Positions 1 through 11,658 of a stretch of 60,000 nt of DNA are shown here, one piece after another (position 1 is the stretch's first letter; each line of letters opens with the position of its first letter). The position numbers were made by a program, and so were the translations under genes. The notes under the pieces were generated by a model, which saw nothing but the letters and a program-made list of their open reading frames with translations, was not told the origin of the DNA and did no database searches. The DNA comes from Adiantum capillus-veneris (Eukaryota; Streptophyta; Polypodiopsida; Polypodiales; Pteridaceae), in NCBI GenBank assembly GCA_014529385.2, contig CM043942.1, forward strand, positions 5,953,001 to 6,013,000, given 5' to 3'.

Positions 1-560
1 TGGCTACCAATTATCTATGATCCATCACAAAGGAGCTGTGAAATGTACCAACAAGATTAATTCCTACAATGCACACCTTTCAATATTCATAAGAACCAAA
101 GCACTCTAATAGCGATCCCATCATGATTTTAACTTACCATTGTTCTTTAATACACAAGAACCTTAAAGCACTCTAATAGCAATTGAGCATTCACAACCTT
201 TAGTCCCAAAAAATGTACCAAAGTCTAATCAACTACTTCAATGCTCCCACAAGCAAACTCCCACTGATATCTTAATTTGCTACCTCTGCTATCCTCCCAT
301 AGCCAATTATCTATGATCCATCACAAACGAGCAATGAAATGTATATCAAAAGGAATAATTTTCATACGATACCATTTAACATTATAAGAACCAAAGCACT
401 CTAATAGCAACCCCATTTTGATTTCAGCTTAGAATTATTTATAAATAGACAAAAACATTGAAAGAAGCATTCAAAAAGGTCAATCCAAAAAGATGTACAA
501 TAGTCTAATCACTTCTTCAAAGCTCCCACAAGCAAACTCCCATGAAATTAGCCACATCGG
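1..560. repeat. degenerate direct repeats 3' of the transposase gene
   Basis: No gene is seen here. The stretch is a set of imperfect direct repeats. A block beginning with CCAATTATCTATGATCCATC occurs near 7 and again near 304. The phrase AAGCACTCTAATAGC occurs near 102, 165 and 393. CTCCCACAAGCAAACTCCCA occurs near 243 and again near 523. Repeats of about 280-300 bp beside a transposase gene could be subterminal repeats of a DNA transposon, but the element end itself is not visible and may lie left of the window. That reading is inference; the repeats are seen directly. Confidence 0.7.
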
Positions 561-3500
561 CTATCCTCCCATAGTTGTCTTTACCTTCCGTGGTTGACCC
601 AGAACAAAGGCTAAATCTATGACTGTGAATGTTGGCTGGTGAATGACCATGTGCTCCTTTGGCTGAAGACCAAGAACATGTGCATACACATAGTACATGT
701 GCTTGCATGCAACGAAAGTCTTTTTTGCACACTCTCTTTTCTGAAAATCTGGGCACGTGCATCTAGGCTCCTCTTTGATTTGAACATCATAAACATTTTC
801 TGTCATTACTCTAAATATTACATGCTGCTTTTGTATCATAACGATCTCCTCCAAAAGTGTCATATCCAATCTGTTAGCTGCGTCAATTCTTTTTTGAGCT
901 TCTTTGGAAATGCCATGTCTCCACTTTCGCTTCCTGCTACCACTGCCCAACTCTGAGGTACTTCTACATATGTTGGTGGGTGGTGTCTGCAATGGTGTGT
1001 TAACACATGCTATCTTGAATCCAGCTGCTCTTAAACTAGAGAGCTCCTCATCTGAAACATTTGTTCCACTCGCAATATCCCAAAGAGCAGGTACCTCAAT
1101 TAACATTTTCACTTGCTTCTTGACTGCTTTTGTGTGTTCCACATCATGATTGCAAAACCACAACCACTGTGCAATAGACTTGTCTTGATAAGTCCTTTCT
1201 GACCAGATCGAAGGTGCCACCAAACCTCTTTCACGGCTTTGGATTAAGGTATTACAGTTCTTCCTACCCAATCTACCAAAACATTTTCTAACACAATTAG
1301 GTGGCATCCTGCGAAGTGCCCATTGCTCGCGCGATACCTCAACTTCTTGTATTAAACATGACGTCGTGTTCGGATCATTGTTATCATACTTGTCATTGCC
1401 TACCTCTTGCATCTCATCCTCCTTGCCTTGAACAAACTTCTCTTCAATGCCAATATTATCAAAGTGGATGTGCCTTGGCCGCCCCTTTGGGTTACGTTGT
1501 CTTGACTCCATGAAGAACTCCGGCCTATGAGAACTGAAAGCTTCCGTGCTTTTTTTTTTCTTTCTTTGGACAGACTCCTTGTCTCCATGCACAGTAGGAT
1601 CTTCATACATTGGTGTCCCCGCAACAACTTCTCCAATAACCTTTGCAATAGAACACGGACTCTGATTTCTCTGATTGGCTGCCTTGCTTAACATGGACTC
1701 CATTGAAGGCCCAGTTCCAATAAATCTACCTGTCATAAAACCCAATCGCTTTGCACACTGGATATACGAGTTCAAGACGTCACTGACGCAAGCATCATAA
1801 AGGGATATATTTTTTTTGCCACCTTCTCCTGACAACCAGCTTGCATGTACACTTTCTGAGAGGTTTATACTGGGAACTTGAGCACGCTCCCATGGACTCA
1901 TCTCAATCTGCACAATCATGAGTACATAGAAAGATTCACATATAAATGAATGAAAAACAGATTTACTAATAGAATTGAAACTCACCGTAGTTGTGATACT
2001 TCCCCAATGCGATATTCTTTTTTCCCACCATTTAAACCATCTTTGCAAAACAATGATATTGTCTTTGTTGACATTATCGGTCCACCATTCTTTGATTGCC
2101 TTTGCACACTCATTTGCTTCATGAATAGTCATTGCGTTTCTCCATGCTTCACATATGGAGATGTGTTCTCGTTGTTTACTTGAAGAAATGAGCTTCTTGG
2201 TGTACTTGTGTAAGCTTTGTTCCCAATGAAAGAGGCAAGAACGCTCTCTTCCCTCAAGTACATTTTGAGGTCCTCCATTATAAACTGTTCTAATTGCTAG
2301 CCAATTTGCTCCTGCCTCATCTGACATAAAGCCAGCAAAATCGGGAGGTGCTTGTCCACATTGCGCTACTACACTATTGAGCATCTCCCAGAACAACACC
2401 TGAGACTCACAATCTTCCTCTTTTGATTCACAGATAGCTATTACTTGCAAGGCTCGCATGCTGCGTAGACAAAAGTTGTAATTATGCAATGTAAACATAG
2501 CAAGAATATTACTAAAATAATCAGTTGTCAATTTTATATACCTAGGATCGTACACAGAACATGACATTGTTGCCCAACCTTCTATGCGATGTGTGTGATC
2601 AAAATGTACCCAGGCATTTCTCAGATCTCCTATACCTGTGCGTCGCATGCGATTAATCAAGTCTACTCCAGAGGCTGGACCTTTGGTGGACATTTTGAAT
2701 AGGTAACATTTGTCTTTAAGCCCTCCCTGTCCTGGAAACCTACTTCCATGGAAGAAAGGAAACATACAACGTCGTTGCAGTTGCAAAATATTATCATAGC
2801 CATCGCCGATCAATACTCCTTGTTTTGATTTTTCTTGTGTCACTATTCCCTTGAATCTAATTAACAATAAACAATAATCATACGTTTATAAAATGAAAGT
2901 GCTATATCAAATGTTTGAAACCAAAAGATAACATATAGTTCTTACCCTTTGTTTTGAACGAGTGGCATCATTTCTTCCAAGAAATGATTGAGATCTTTCT
3001 CGGTTGTCATTCCATCATCTTCTTTGGTTAGAGAATCGAATAATATCTGGCGTGCAACCATCATCTGAATTTTTCTAGGTCCTCCTCTCTCAATTTTCAA
3101 TACCGTGCTAACTAGACTTCTCACTTTCTCAATGGAGGCTCTGTTTGTTCCTTGTTGAACGCTGTGTGAATGTTCACCAACATGTATTGCCAAGCGACTC
3201 ATTTGGTTATCTTTTGGAAGAACATAGTATATCTTGCAAATACAAATAGCAGAACATGTAACAATTCTCTGACAATAGTGACATGTGATGCCTGAGTTAG
3301 CTTGAGCTGCAGGTAATCCCTTGCTGATTGGTCGATCAAGATGTCCATGAAAATATGCATCGTTAAATTTTTTCTCATTTTCAAAGTAAGAACATGTTAT
3401 CCTGTGACACATCAGGTAGCCCAGACAAGAGCTGAGACGGATTGTGCAGTCTATCGACATGTTTGTTTGAGAAGGTCGACTCCATAAATGACCATCAAAT

Positions 3501-4180
3501 TTCTGTTCCATTCCAACCATCCGATTTTTTTTTCCAGATGCAGGTGGTAGTTCGAAGCACACTGTTCCATCATAAACTGCAGGAAGCTCTTCTACATGAA
3601 TCGAATCTCCACAAATGCTCAAAAGTTTCTTGAGTCTAGCTGCACCTGTACTTTCTTTTATCCAGTTGATAATAGATTTTCTTTTCACATCTGCATCGTC
3701 ACTGTCAACTGGAATGACAATAGGGTTATGACGCAAACCTTGTATAACTTGATCTTCCTTTTGCGTGTCAAAGTGTACATCAGACATTGCCTCATCATCC
3801 AAGCATAAAGGAGATGACTTAGCTCCATAAGATGTGAACTGAAACATAGTGTGTGTATCATCTTCTGCAGATTCGATACTATCAGAAACATAGACGCAAT
3901 CATGAGAGTGAGCTATTTTATATGTTTTTGAAAGTGTTCCATCAAGCAAATAGTGCTCGTTTCCTTCATGATCACTTCTTGGTGTCACACAGATCTCAGA
4001 TGGTTTTTTATTGTCAGTTTCAACAATGGCACTCAAACCCAAAAGTTTACAGTGAGGAGGCAATAAGCTCTGTAGAAAAAATGCACTCAATAGAACCTCA
4101 TTATCTCTCAAAGACACTTCATGCTGCAGTAGCATTCCATCAACTTTCCAAGTTAAAATGATAGAGCTAGAAGGACTCAT
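561..4180 (-). CDS. Mutator-like (SWIM zinc-finger) transposase, four exons
   Basis: Predicted DNA-binding, DDE-type transposase of about 1123 residues. Exons on the minus strand are 4180-2946, 2856-2542, 2460-1986 and 1907-561. All three introns are GT-AG (89, 81 and 78 bp) and removing them keeps one frame; two are open by themselves, so a naive reading would keep them. A Cys/His region at about residues 297-340, ending in an H-x-H pair (GEHSH), resembles the GCM1/WRKY-like zinc cluster of Mutator-like transposases. The core carries GFMSDEAGANW (Asp near residue 564) and a CLFHW motif. A SWIM finger, C-x-C then C-x-H (CTCPDF...CKHMYY), lies at about 1057-1085. SWIM fingers next to an RNase-H-like core are typical of Mutator-like transposases. 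The gene looks intact. It is divergent from the ParB-methyltransferase gene at 7323. A domesticated host copy is the alternative. Confidence 0.8.
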
Positions 4181-4489
4181 TTAGGGTCAGTAAGAGAAAC
4201 TAACAAAGAAAGCAAAACATATAGTGATAAACATGGGGGTAATAAAAGAAGATAACTTAGATAATAGAACCTAACAACAGAAACCGAAACTACAGAGATT
4301 TTGCTATGGCAGGAGAAGCTAAAATGTGAACAAGATGACAACTCTCTGTCAATGTATTTCGTGCATTCAAAACGTATTTTTAAATATTTCTCAAACTTTC
4401 TCTCTTTCAAAATACTACTCTCTGTCTCTCTCAATACTGTCATTACTCTTTTTATCATTTCTCTTATGAGCTCTCTTTCTCTCTCTTGC
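4181..4489. promoter_or_regulatory. 5' flank of the transposase gene
   Basis: This is the upstream side of the minus-strand transposase and should contain its 5' UTR and core promoter. I see AT-rich sequence grading into CT-rich sequence, and no clear TATA box or convincing ORF. The functional label is positional inference only. Confidence 0.3.
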
Positions 4490-4821
4490 ATCCCTCTTTC
4501 ACTATATCTCTCAATATCTCAACAAATCTCACCGCCGTCACTGTTATCATACTTCTTTTTCTCTCTTTATTACTTATTCACTGTTATCATACTTCTTTTT
4601 CTCTCTCTCTCTCTCTCTTTCCTCCTCTCTCACTATATCTCTCAATATCTAAACAAATCTCACCGCCGTCACTTATCTCTCTTTATTATTTATTCACTGT
4701 TATCATACTTCTTTTTCTCTCTCTCTCTCTTTCCTCCTCTCTCACTATATCTCTCAATATCTCAACAAATCTCACCGCCGTCACTTATCTCTCTTTATTA
4801 TTTAGTCACTGTTATCATACT

Positions 4822-4853
<32 letters not shown>

Positions 4854-4930
4854 CTCCTCTCTCACTATATCTCTCAATATCTCAACAAATCTCTTAACTG
4901 TCACTTATCTCTTTTTATTACTCATTCACT
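4490..4930. repeat. tandem array of ~115-130 bp CT-rich units, about four copies
   Basis: Each unit contains CACTATATCTCTCAATATCT, then ACAAATCTCACCGCCGTCA, then TTCACTGTTATCATACTTCT and a (CT)n tail. Unit starts are near 4498, 4628, 4738 and 4858, with small indels between copies. Apparent ORFs across the array, rich in Leu, Ser and Tyr, are products of the repeat composition. The array lies in the space between the two divergent genes. Confidence 0.85.
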
Positions 4931-5217
4931 CCTTGATTTGATGTAAATTGATCTTGTTTATTTGAATTAATTTAATTAAATGTAATTTGATTTAATGAAG
5001 TAATTTTGTTTGTTTGAATTTATGAAATATATTTTGACTTAATTTAATATAATTTGATTACATTTAATGTTATAAACTGCATATTATTTTTAAAAATTGT
5101 ATGATTTAAAGCTTGCTTATTAAGTTGGGCGGACAAAGTGAACACTAGAAAACCCTGGTCGGACAATGTGAACATTAGAAAACCCTAGATCTAAATGTGT
5201 ATTTTATCAATACATTC
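4931..5217. promoter_or_regulatory. AT-rich spacer with a duplicated telobox-like motif
   Basis: AT-rich sequence is followed by a direct duplication of about 30 bp near 5130-5160 and 5160-5190 (CGGACAAAGTGAACACTAGA in one copy). Each copy ends in AAACCCT, and the second reads AAACCCTAG. AAACCCTA teloboxes are known plant promoter elements, often near transcription starts, and the long CT tract that follows would fit a plant 5' UTR. A promoter for the plus-strand ParB-methyltransferase gene is therefore possible. The motif is seen; the function is inferred. Confidence 0.35.
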
Positions 5218-5708
<491 letters not shown>

Positions 5709-5713
5709 TTCTG

Positions 5714-5805
5714 AGAAGAGAAAAAATGGGGGGCCAGGAGCTCTGCCATCGTCCGCGCACCCGCGGATGATGGGGAGGCTCCTTGCCCCCCATTTTTTCT
5801 CTTCT
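5714..5805. repeat. imperfect ~92-bp palindrome (foldback repeat, copy 1)
   Basis: Two arms of about 44 bp (5714-5757 and 5762-5805) with a short loop. The left arm reads AGAAGAG, A-run, GGGGGGCCAGGAGC, then CCATCGTCCGCG; the right arm is its near reverse complement with several mismatches. The core CCAGGAGC...CCATCGTCCGCG is shared with the perfect palindrome at 6482-6571, so the two are related copies. Confidence 0.85.
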
Positions 5806-5815
5806 TTTTCTGAGT

Positions 5816-6309
5816 AAATTTCATTCCAAATACTAGCACAAAGATCTTAGTTGATGTAGTCAAAATATCATCTTATTAATCCTTGTGAATGTGGCAGAAA
5901 GCTAGCGAAGAAGTCTAAATGCTACAAAAATAGCCTATTGATCCTTAAAAATGAATGTAGCAAAAAGCTTATGATGGCTAGTTGGGTTAATTAATCAGAT
6001 CAGGTAGAACAACAGCTAGCTGTGGATAGGAAATAGTGATAAATTTGATAAATTTGGGTACAATGGCTAAGACGGAGATAGTACTAGTCTTTAAACTGGG
6101 TGTCATGATTCCTGGTAGGAACACTGATATGTGAAAGTATATATATTTTGATGGAAGGGAAAGAGTCAAATTTGAAAGCAATTAAGGGCAACTTGTGTCT
6201 GTGTGTACAGTGTGTGTAAGAGTGAGAGAGAGAGGTATGAATAATTGTAAGCATGCATACGAGATTGAGGATGGCGAGTACTTCACACTAGTCATGATGT
6301 TTGCTGCAT
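5816..6309. other. intergenic, no gene seen
   Basis: AT-rich unique-looking sequence with a short GT/GA-rich patch near 6200-6230. I find no convincing ORF, RNA gene or repeat. Confidence 0.4.
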
Positions 6310-6481
6310 ATGAGCTCCGGTGTGTGTAGGTGCGTCCAATTGAGTTGCGTCCAATTGAAGTGTGTAGGCGCGTCCAATTGAGGTGCGTCCCATTGAGGTG
6401 TGTAGGCGCGTCCAGCTGTCTAAATGAGGCCTAAATGAGGCACGTGGGAAGGAGAGTTATGAGGCCTAAATGAGGCACGTG
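6310..6481. repeat. short tandem repeats with GCGTCCAATTGAG units
   Basis: Variants of GTGTGTAGGCGCGTCCAATT and GTGCGTCCAATTGAGG recur about five times between 6325 and 6415. They are followed by a duplicated unit GAGGCCTAAATGAGGCACGT (near 6426 and 6459) that runs directly into the 90-bp palindrome. Confidence 0.8.
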
Positions 6482-6571
6482 GGAAGGAGAAAGGGGGGGG
6501 CCAGGAGCCCCCCCATCGTCCGCGCGCGCGCGGACGATGGGGGGGCTCCTGGCCCCCCCCTTTCTCCTTCC
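6482..6571. repeat. perfect 90-bp palindrome (foldback repeat, copy 2)
   Basis: Two perfectly complementary 45-bp arms meet at 6526/6527 with no spacer. The left arm runs GGAAGGAGAAA, eight G, CCAGGAGC, a C-run, then ATCGTCCG and alternating CG. The right arm is its exact reverse complement. Such a sequence can extrude a cruciform or fold as a hairpin in RNA. Part of the right arm (CTTTCTCCTTCCACCTAC) repeats again at about 6587-6604. It sits about 750 bp upstream of the ParB-methyltransferase start. Confidence 0.95.
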
Positions 6572-6604
6572 ACCTACCAACCCACCCTTTCTCCTTCCAC
6601 CTAC

Positions 6605-6745
6605 CCACCATTCGGCGTTTACTGCATAGCGCACAGCATCAGCGTTTACTGCAGCGCACAGCATCAGCGTTTACTGCATCAGCGCACAGCATCAGCATCG
6701 AGTTTACTGCATCAGCGCACAGCATCAGCGTTTACTGCAGCAGCT
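6605..6745. repeat. tandem repeats, GCGTTTACTGCATCAGCGCA-type units
   Basis: Units of roughly 27-35 bp containing GTTTACTGCA(TCA)GCGCACA and CAGCATCAGC recur about five times. They form a GC-richer island in the 5' flank of the plus-strand gene. Confidence 0.85.
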
Positions 6746-7322
6746 CAGAGCATTCCCACAGTATTGTTCTACCCCGTCGCTCAGCAGTGCACACACAGCA
6801 ACACACAAACAACAACATACAACAACGTCGAAAGGCCTTCGAATAGGTACAATAGTTTAATTGGCTCGAAAGGTTTCACATGAATGTATTGGTTCTCCCC
6901 TCTGTGAGTACCCATGGCTAGGTTCTATGATGCAGGATTGTCATTCTTAAAGCTTTAGTTAGCTGAACACATAGACGTACATTTAAGTGCCTCTATAAAT
7001 GAAAAGGTGATTCTCCCCTTTAGTTAGCTGAAAATAAGAGAAGCATTGAAATTAAGGTGTCTTAATATCTTTCATGGTGGTCTTGTTAAAAGTTATGGAA
7101 AAGTGTTTTCTCAGTTCTAAATTACATACTTTTCACCTTGTTTCCTTTTCTCTCTTTAAGAATTGTTGCTGTTTGATTTCAATTTTTCATACCTCTTAAG
7201 AGATGGGAGAGATAGATAGAGAGAGAGAGAGAGATAAAACATGAATGAAAACGAGACAAAAGCGATTGAGAGAGACAAAAAAATTTTAAGTGAAAAATGA
7301 TTTTGTTTTGTGTTCTCAAGCT
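6746..7322 (+). promoter_or_regulatory. 5' flank of the ParB-methyltransferase gene
   Basis: AT-rich sequence with a GATAGATAGAGAGAGAG tract near 7205-7235. It should hold the 5' UTR, and possibly a 5' intron, of the gene that follows. An in-frame ATG at 7290 could extend the protein by 11 residues. I prefer 7323 because the sequence before it (TTTTGTTTTGTGTTCTCAAG) could be the end of an intron, and because the basic MNMGPKKTAKRR start is more typical. No TATA box is convincing. Confidence 0.3.
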
Positions 7323-10300
7323 ATGAACATGGGTCCTAAGAAAACTGCAAAAAGAAGATTGCAATCTTCATCACCAAACAGTAGTCGCTATGTGAGCATG
7401 AAGTTAAGAAGTGGGTCATTGCCTAAAGTGACGTTTGAGCAAGAGGCATCTTCACATGTAATGTCTCTTGCCACTCCGCTAACAAAGAGGGGGCGTCTAC
7501 AAAAGCGTTGCATTTATGTGGACGATGAAGCTGAGGTTGAAGAGGATTCCAATAATTTAAATGATGTCACAGAAGCTACAGGTAAATTAATGGTGGTCTT
7601 TTGCTTTGATTTATTTTCTTTTATGCTTGGTAAGAATATTAAAAACATTTATGCTTTCTATCAGGAACAAACGTGGAAGAGCAAGGAGAAATCCCTCACG
7701 AGAAAGATGACAGTCAAGAAGAAAGTAGCGACAGTGAGAATGAGGACAATCAGAGAGCCAAACATAAAAGACAATTTGGAAAAAAAGTTCCTCTTGGACT
7801 CATGAAAGATGTGCTCGGACAGTTTTATGTGAAGAGAAGGAGTGTTCCTCCATTGGTGCCTCTTTGTCGTTTGGTTCCTCATGAGGCTGTGAGATTTGCT
7901 TCAGATTCGGCATCATGGTTGGTGAGTACTTTTGACACTGCTGCATATGTGGAAACCATGGGTGTTTTCTTGGTTTCATTGGCTGGTCCTAGTGGTAGTA
8001 CTATGCCAGTCACTACCCAAAATTTGGAGGAGTGGGGTCCAATATGGACACAAAAACATCTAGACTTTGAGCGTTCTCTTAACAAAGAATGGCAAGATTT
8101 AAAAGGGAGAAAATTTCTTGTATGGGATGGGAATCATCGCCTCAAAACTTGGATGAAGCGCATCAAAGACCGTACGTTCTCTTACTTTATTTCATGATTA
8201 AAAATATAGCTTATAGCTTTTAGTATGATTTATTGATTATAATTTTCTGAAACATTTGAATGTAGTGTATGCTGATTCTCCTGAATATCATAGTTGTGTT
8301 CGTTGTCAATTTATTGAGGTTGACAAAGCCAAGGAAGGCGAGTTACTTCTTGCATTGGATACTACAAATGCGTAAGTTATTATTTTGAAAATCATACTCG
8401 TTTATGTTGCTATTATAATAAATTTTATATGTTTTTAAATTTTTCGTTGTTTTGTTATATTTTAGTATTTCAAGAGCTCATGTAACTCCGAATATTAGCC
8501 ATGAGGTGTACATGTTTCAAAAATTTGGCATAGCAAACAAAGATAGTATCTTGAGCAAGTTATCTGAAGAGGACCGAAAGTGGGCTGAGGTGGAGATGTC
8601 CATTGAAGCAAGATATTATCATGGCACTCCGCCTTGGTACAACACACCATGTGTTGTTATTGCACAGCTTGTATGGAAGGTAACTCTTATGGCCTTTCTT
8701 ATGTTGAAAGATTTATTTCTTTGAGAATAACTTAAATCCCCTGTGGGAGCCTCTGCGATATTGAGGTGGATGTTTCTTTTGCAATTTTGTTCATATTACA
8801 AAGGAGACTCTGTCAAAAAAAATTTGGGAGGGTTTTCATTTATCTTGTTGATGTAGGATGAGTTCAACACCTTTATTTCAAATGAAACTGCAAAAATCAA
8901 AGGGAAAGGGTTACCTGAGCATGAAACAAAAAAAAAGATTGATGCTGCCATAAGGTCAGAAGAAGAGAGGCTTAAAGATCGAGGATACAAGTATCTCTGT
9001 ATTGCTAATCCTAATAATGGAGAGGAATTTTTCAAAGTTTTGTATGGACTTAAGTGGGATGAGCTAGGGATGTTAAAGATTACAAGGGACAAATTGTATT
9101 GTCTTACAAGCTCTAAGATTCCATCTGACAGGTAGATTCTTGATATTTAATTTGTAATGTTTTCTATATTTTTTTTTGCTCTTTACTCAATCACTATATA
9201 TCATTTTATAGAAAAAAGGTTCTTTTGCAAATCATGAGTTTGACAAAAGCCAAAGATCCCCAATGTATGCATTTTGGAGACTACAAAACATTTCGCAATT
9301 ACATGAAGAAGGAAGTTTATTGGGCACACATGTTTGTGGAAGCCTCGTTGGTTATTCGAAAGCTCGAGGTGGAAGGTCCTCAACTTCCATCAGATTTTGA
9401 GGACTTCTATAAGAGTTCTCTCAAGAGTCATATTATAGAGGTAATAACGTTTTGAGGTGCATTGTTACTATAAGTTACTATCGAAATATTTTAAAAATGT
9501 TAATATTGTGCAGGCTTTTGCTTCTCTTCTTAATGTGGTGAAATCTTCGGATGACCAACAAAAGATGCCAGAGTTAGATTTTTCGGCAAGGAGACTCCTT
9601 TTTAGGTGAGGATATTATTCTTTACATATGACTTGTCTATGAGAGATAGGGTTAAGATAGAGAGAGATTGTCTTTACTTATCAATAAAATGTATTGTTTT
9701 CTGTAGATGGTTTATGTATTGCAAGGAAGAAAAGATTCTAGGAAGTATACCATCTGTGGCCAAAGAATGGGTTGACTTAAAGGATGAGAACACTATGTAC
9801 TCTCCAACAATCCAAGATCGTGGAATCACTGATTGGGAGGCTAGCATGTGTCCTTGGTGGATTGACTATCCCATTGGAGTTATCCCAAAACAGGAGAAGG
9901 AGTTGAGGATAAGTATGCAACTATGTCACTATTGTGAAGCCTCTTTTGTATCCTACACAATGTCTTGTTGTTTTGCCTTGTTATATGCATAAATATAATG
10001 CAAGAGATCTTGTAGGGTTCATGACGGAGCATGGCATTGCTGGTACAATTGACACTCATGTAGATGATGCTTCTGAGCCAGCTAACATTGATATTACGCA
10101 TGTTGTGCAAGACAAGAAAGGTAGGAGGATGTTTATGTATATGTTTTATGGATTATGCATGCTATGTTTAATATGTGTCATATTATTGTTGTACTAAAAT
10201 TACTTTTGTATGTTTTTGCATTTTTTCTTAGGTAAAAAAAAGGTCAATGATCCTCCACAAAAGACTCCACAAAGGACTCCAGAAATATCCAAATCTCAAG

Positions 10301-11658
10301 GTCTCGAGTCTGCAAGAAAGTCTGATGCAGCTCCATCTTCATCATTCGTTGCAGAGTCCTCGCTAGGACGCCCTGCATGGGAGAGACGACCTGTCACACG
10401 TAGTGTTGGTATGCAAATAACTCTTTATCCGCAAATGTCAAAATCGTATCGTATTTTCTTTTCTATTTAGTTAGTGATGCGTACTCTTTGTGTAGGTTTC
10501 CATTACACTACTGTGGTTGATGCTTTGCTTGTGGATATTAGGGGTGTTGATAAGTTTGCTTTGAAAAGGTAAGTTTTTTTCTTCACTAATAGTAACACAA
10601 TAGCATCTTTTTTGAAAGTTTTTGCTTGCTTGGGTTTTTGTTGTAGTATACACATGTTTCTCTCCCCCCAAAAAGTTGATTTATATAGTAAAGATGGGGT
10701 TCCTTGCAAAGAGGTTGCACGATTGATTTTTGCCGACTTTCCAAATGGTTTGTTGGTAGATGCTTTGGAATCAACTCCTGAAGGTGCATTATTTTTTACA
10801 TAACCATTTCTCATTAAGTTGAATATTGTTGAATTTTATGTGATAAGTGCACGTTTTATGAATTTGTAGAGAGCGTGATAGTGCCAAAGTGGAATTTATA
10901 CTCAAAGGAGTTGATTACTGGTACCATGGATCTTGCACACGAGTTTCTCGCAGATGAGGGGTTCTTGGTCACCATGTGTTTAGCTGAGCATATTGGAGAG
11001 CTCTTTGTAGATGCTCTTAGGGTTGGTCTTACACTCCATCGCACTTGGACCCTTATGTGTGCTAGTCATGGCTATAGACATCCTGTTACTCGAGAGGCGG
11101 TAAGAATTAGATTACCTAATATGTAGGATTGTCTTGAACTTCAACTAAAAGGTTAGTCATGTATTTACAGGTGCTGGATCTCACCATATGCTTGTGGCAT
11201 CGTGCTGGTAAGCCTGTACCCTTGTACGATCGTGATGCTGGTGCTATGATTGATGATGTGCACTTTCCAGCGATGCGTAGTTATGTACTTGATTGTGAGA
11301 TTACACCTTTGGAGGTACAGGGGATTCCCATGAGGGGAGGTGCGGAACGATCATTGACTTTTTTCAGGTGATGATGTCTCAAACATATGCTTTGTTGTAT
11401 AAGAATTTTTGGGTTTCTGAATATTAAACGAATCTAATCAACAGGTGGCTCCTCGCTACTTTCACTGAGCGATATGATTATGTTCTGGACGTGTTCGCTG
11501 GATGCGGTGGCCTTGGGAGAGCGAGCATTGAGGAGGGACGACATTGTCTTTGCATGGAGATTGATGATGTTCTTTATGAGGGGTGCCTCTCTACTATTGC
11601 ATGTGGACCTATGCCTCACGTTGGGCATTCACAGCCGATCAGTCTAGATTTACAGTAG
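7323..11658 (+). CDS. ParB/Srx-like domain fused to N6/N4-type DNA methyltransferase, 15 exons
   Basis: Predicted nuclear DNA-modifying or DNA-binding protein of about 1006 residues. Exons: 7323-7581, 7665-8171, 8266-8371, 8466-8679, 8857-9131, 9212-9440, 9514-9605, 9707-9912, 10016-10120, 10232-10408, 10496-10568, 10647-10783, 10870-11099, 11171-11367, 11445-11658. Every intron is GT-AG, about 70-180 bp, and the joined frame is open to TAG. Residues ~1-150 are basic then acidic (KKTAKRR; EEQGEIPHEKDD). A ParB/sulfiredoxin-like domain follows: VPLCRLVPHEAVRF, the signature WDGNHR near 241, then ELLLALDTTNA. Residues ~770-985 resemble a circularly permuted beta-class amino-methyltransferase: a motif-IV-like LIFADFPNG near 777, then RGGAERSLTFF and a SAM-binding DVFAGCGG near 951 ending MEID. 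The canonical (D/N/S)PP(Y/W) is replaced by DFPN, so activity is uncertain. ParB-methylase fusions are known in phages and bacteria; the eukaryotic family name is not recognised. Confidence 0.8.

Noticed and set aside
561-2867. Single-exon reading of the transposase 3' part
   Set aside because: The open frame includes two in-frame introns (2541-2461 and 1985-1908) whose translated text has no resemblance to the family and whose boundaries are canonical GT-AG.
7323-11658. Methyltransferase gene as bacterial or phage contamination
   Set aside because: Fourteen consistent GT-AG introns with an open spliced frame and continuity with plant repeats rule against contamination, although a prokaryotic or viral ancestor is likely.
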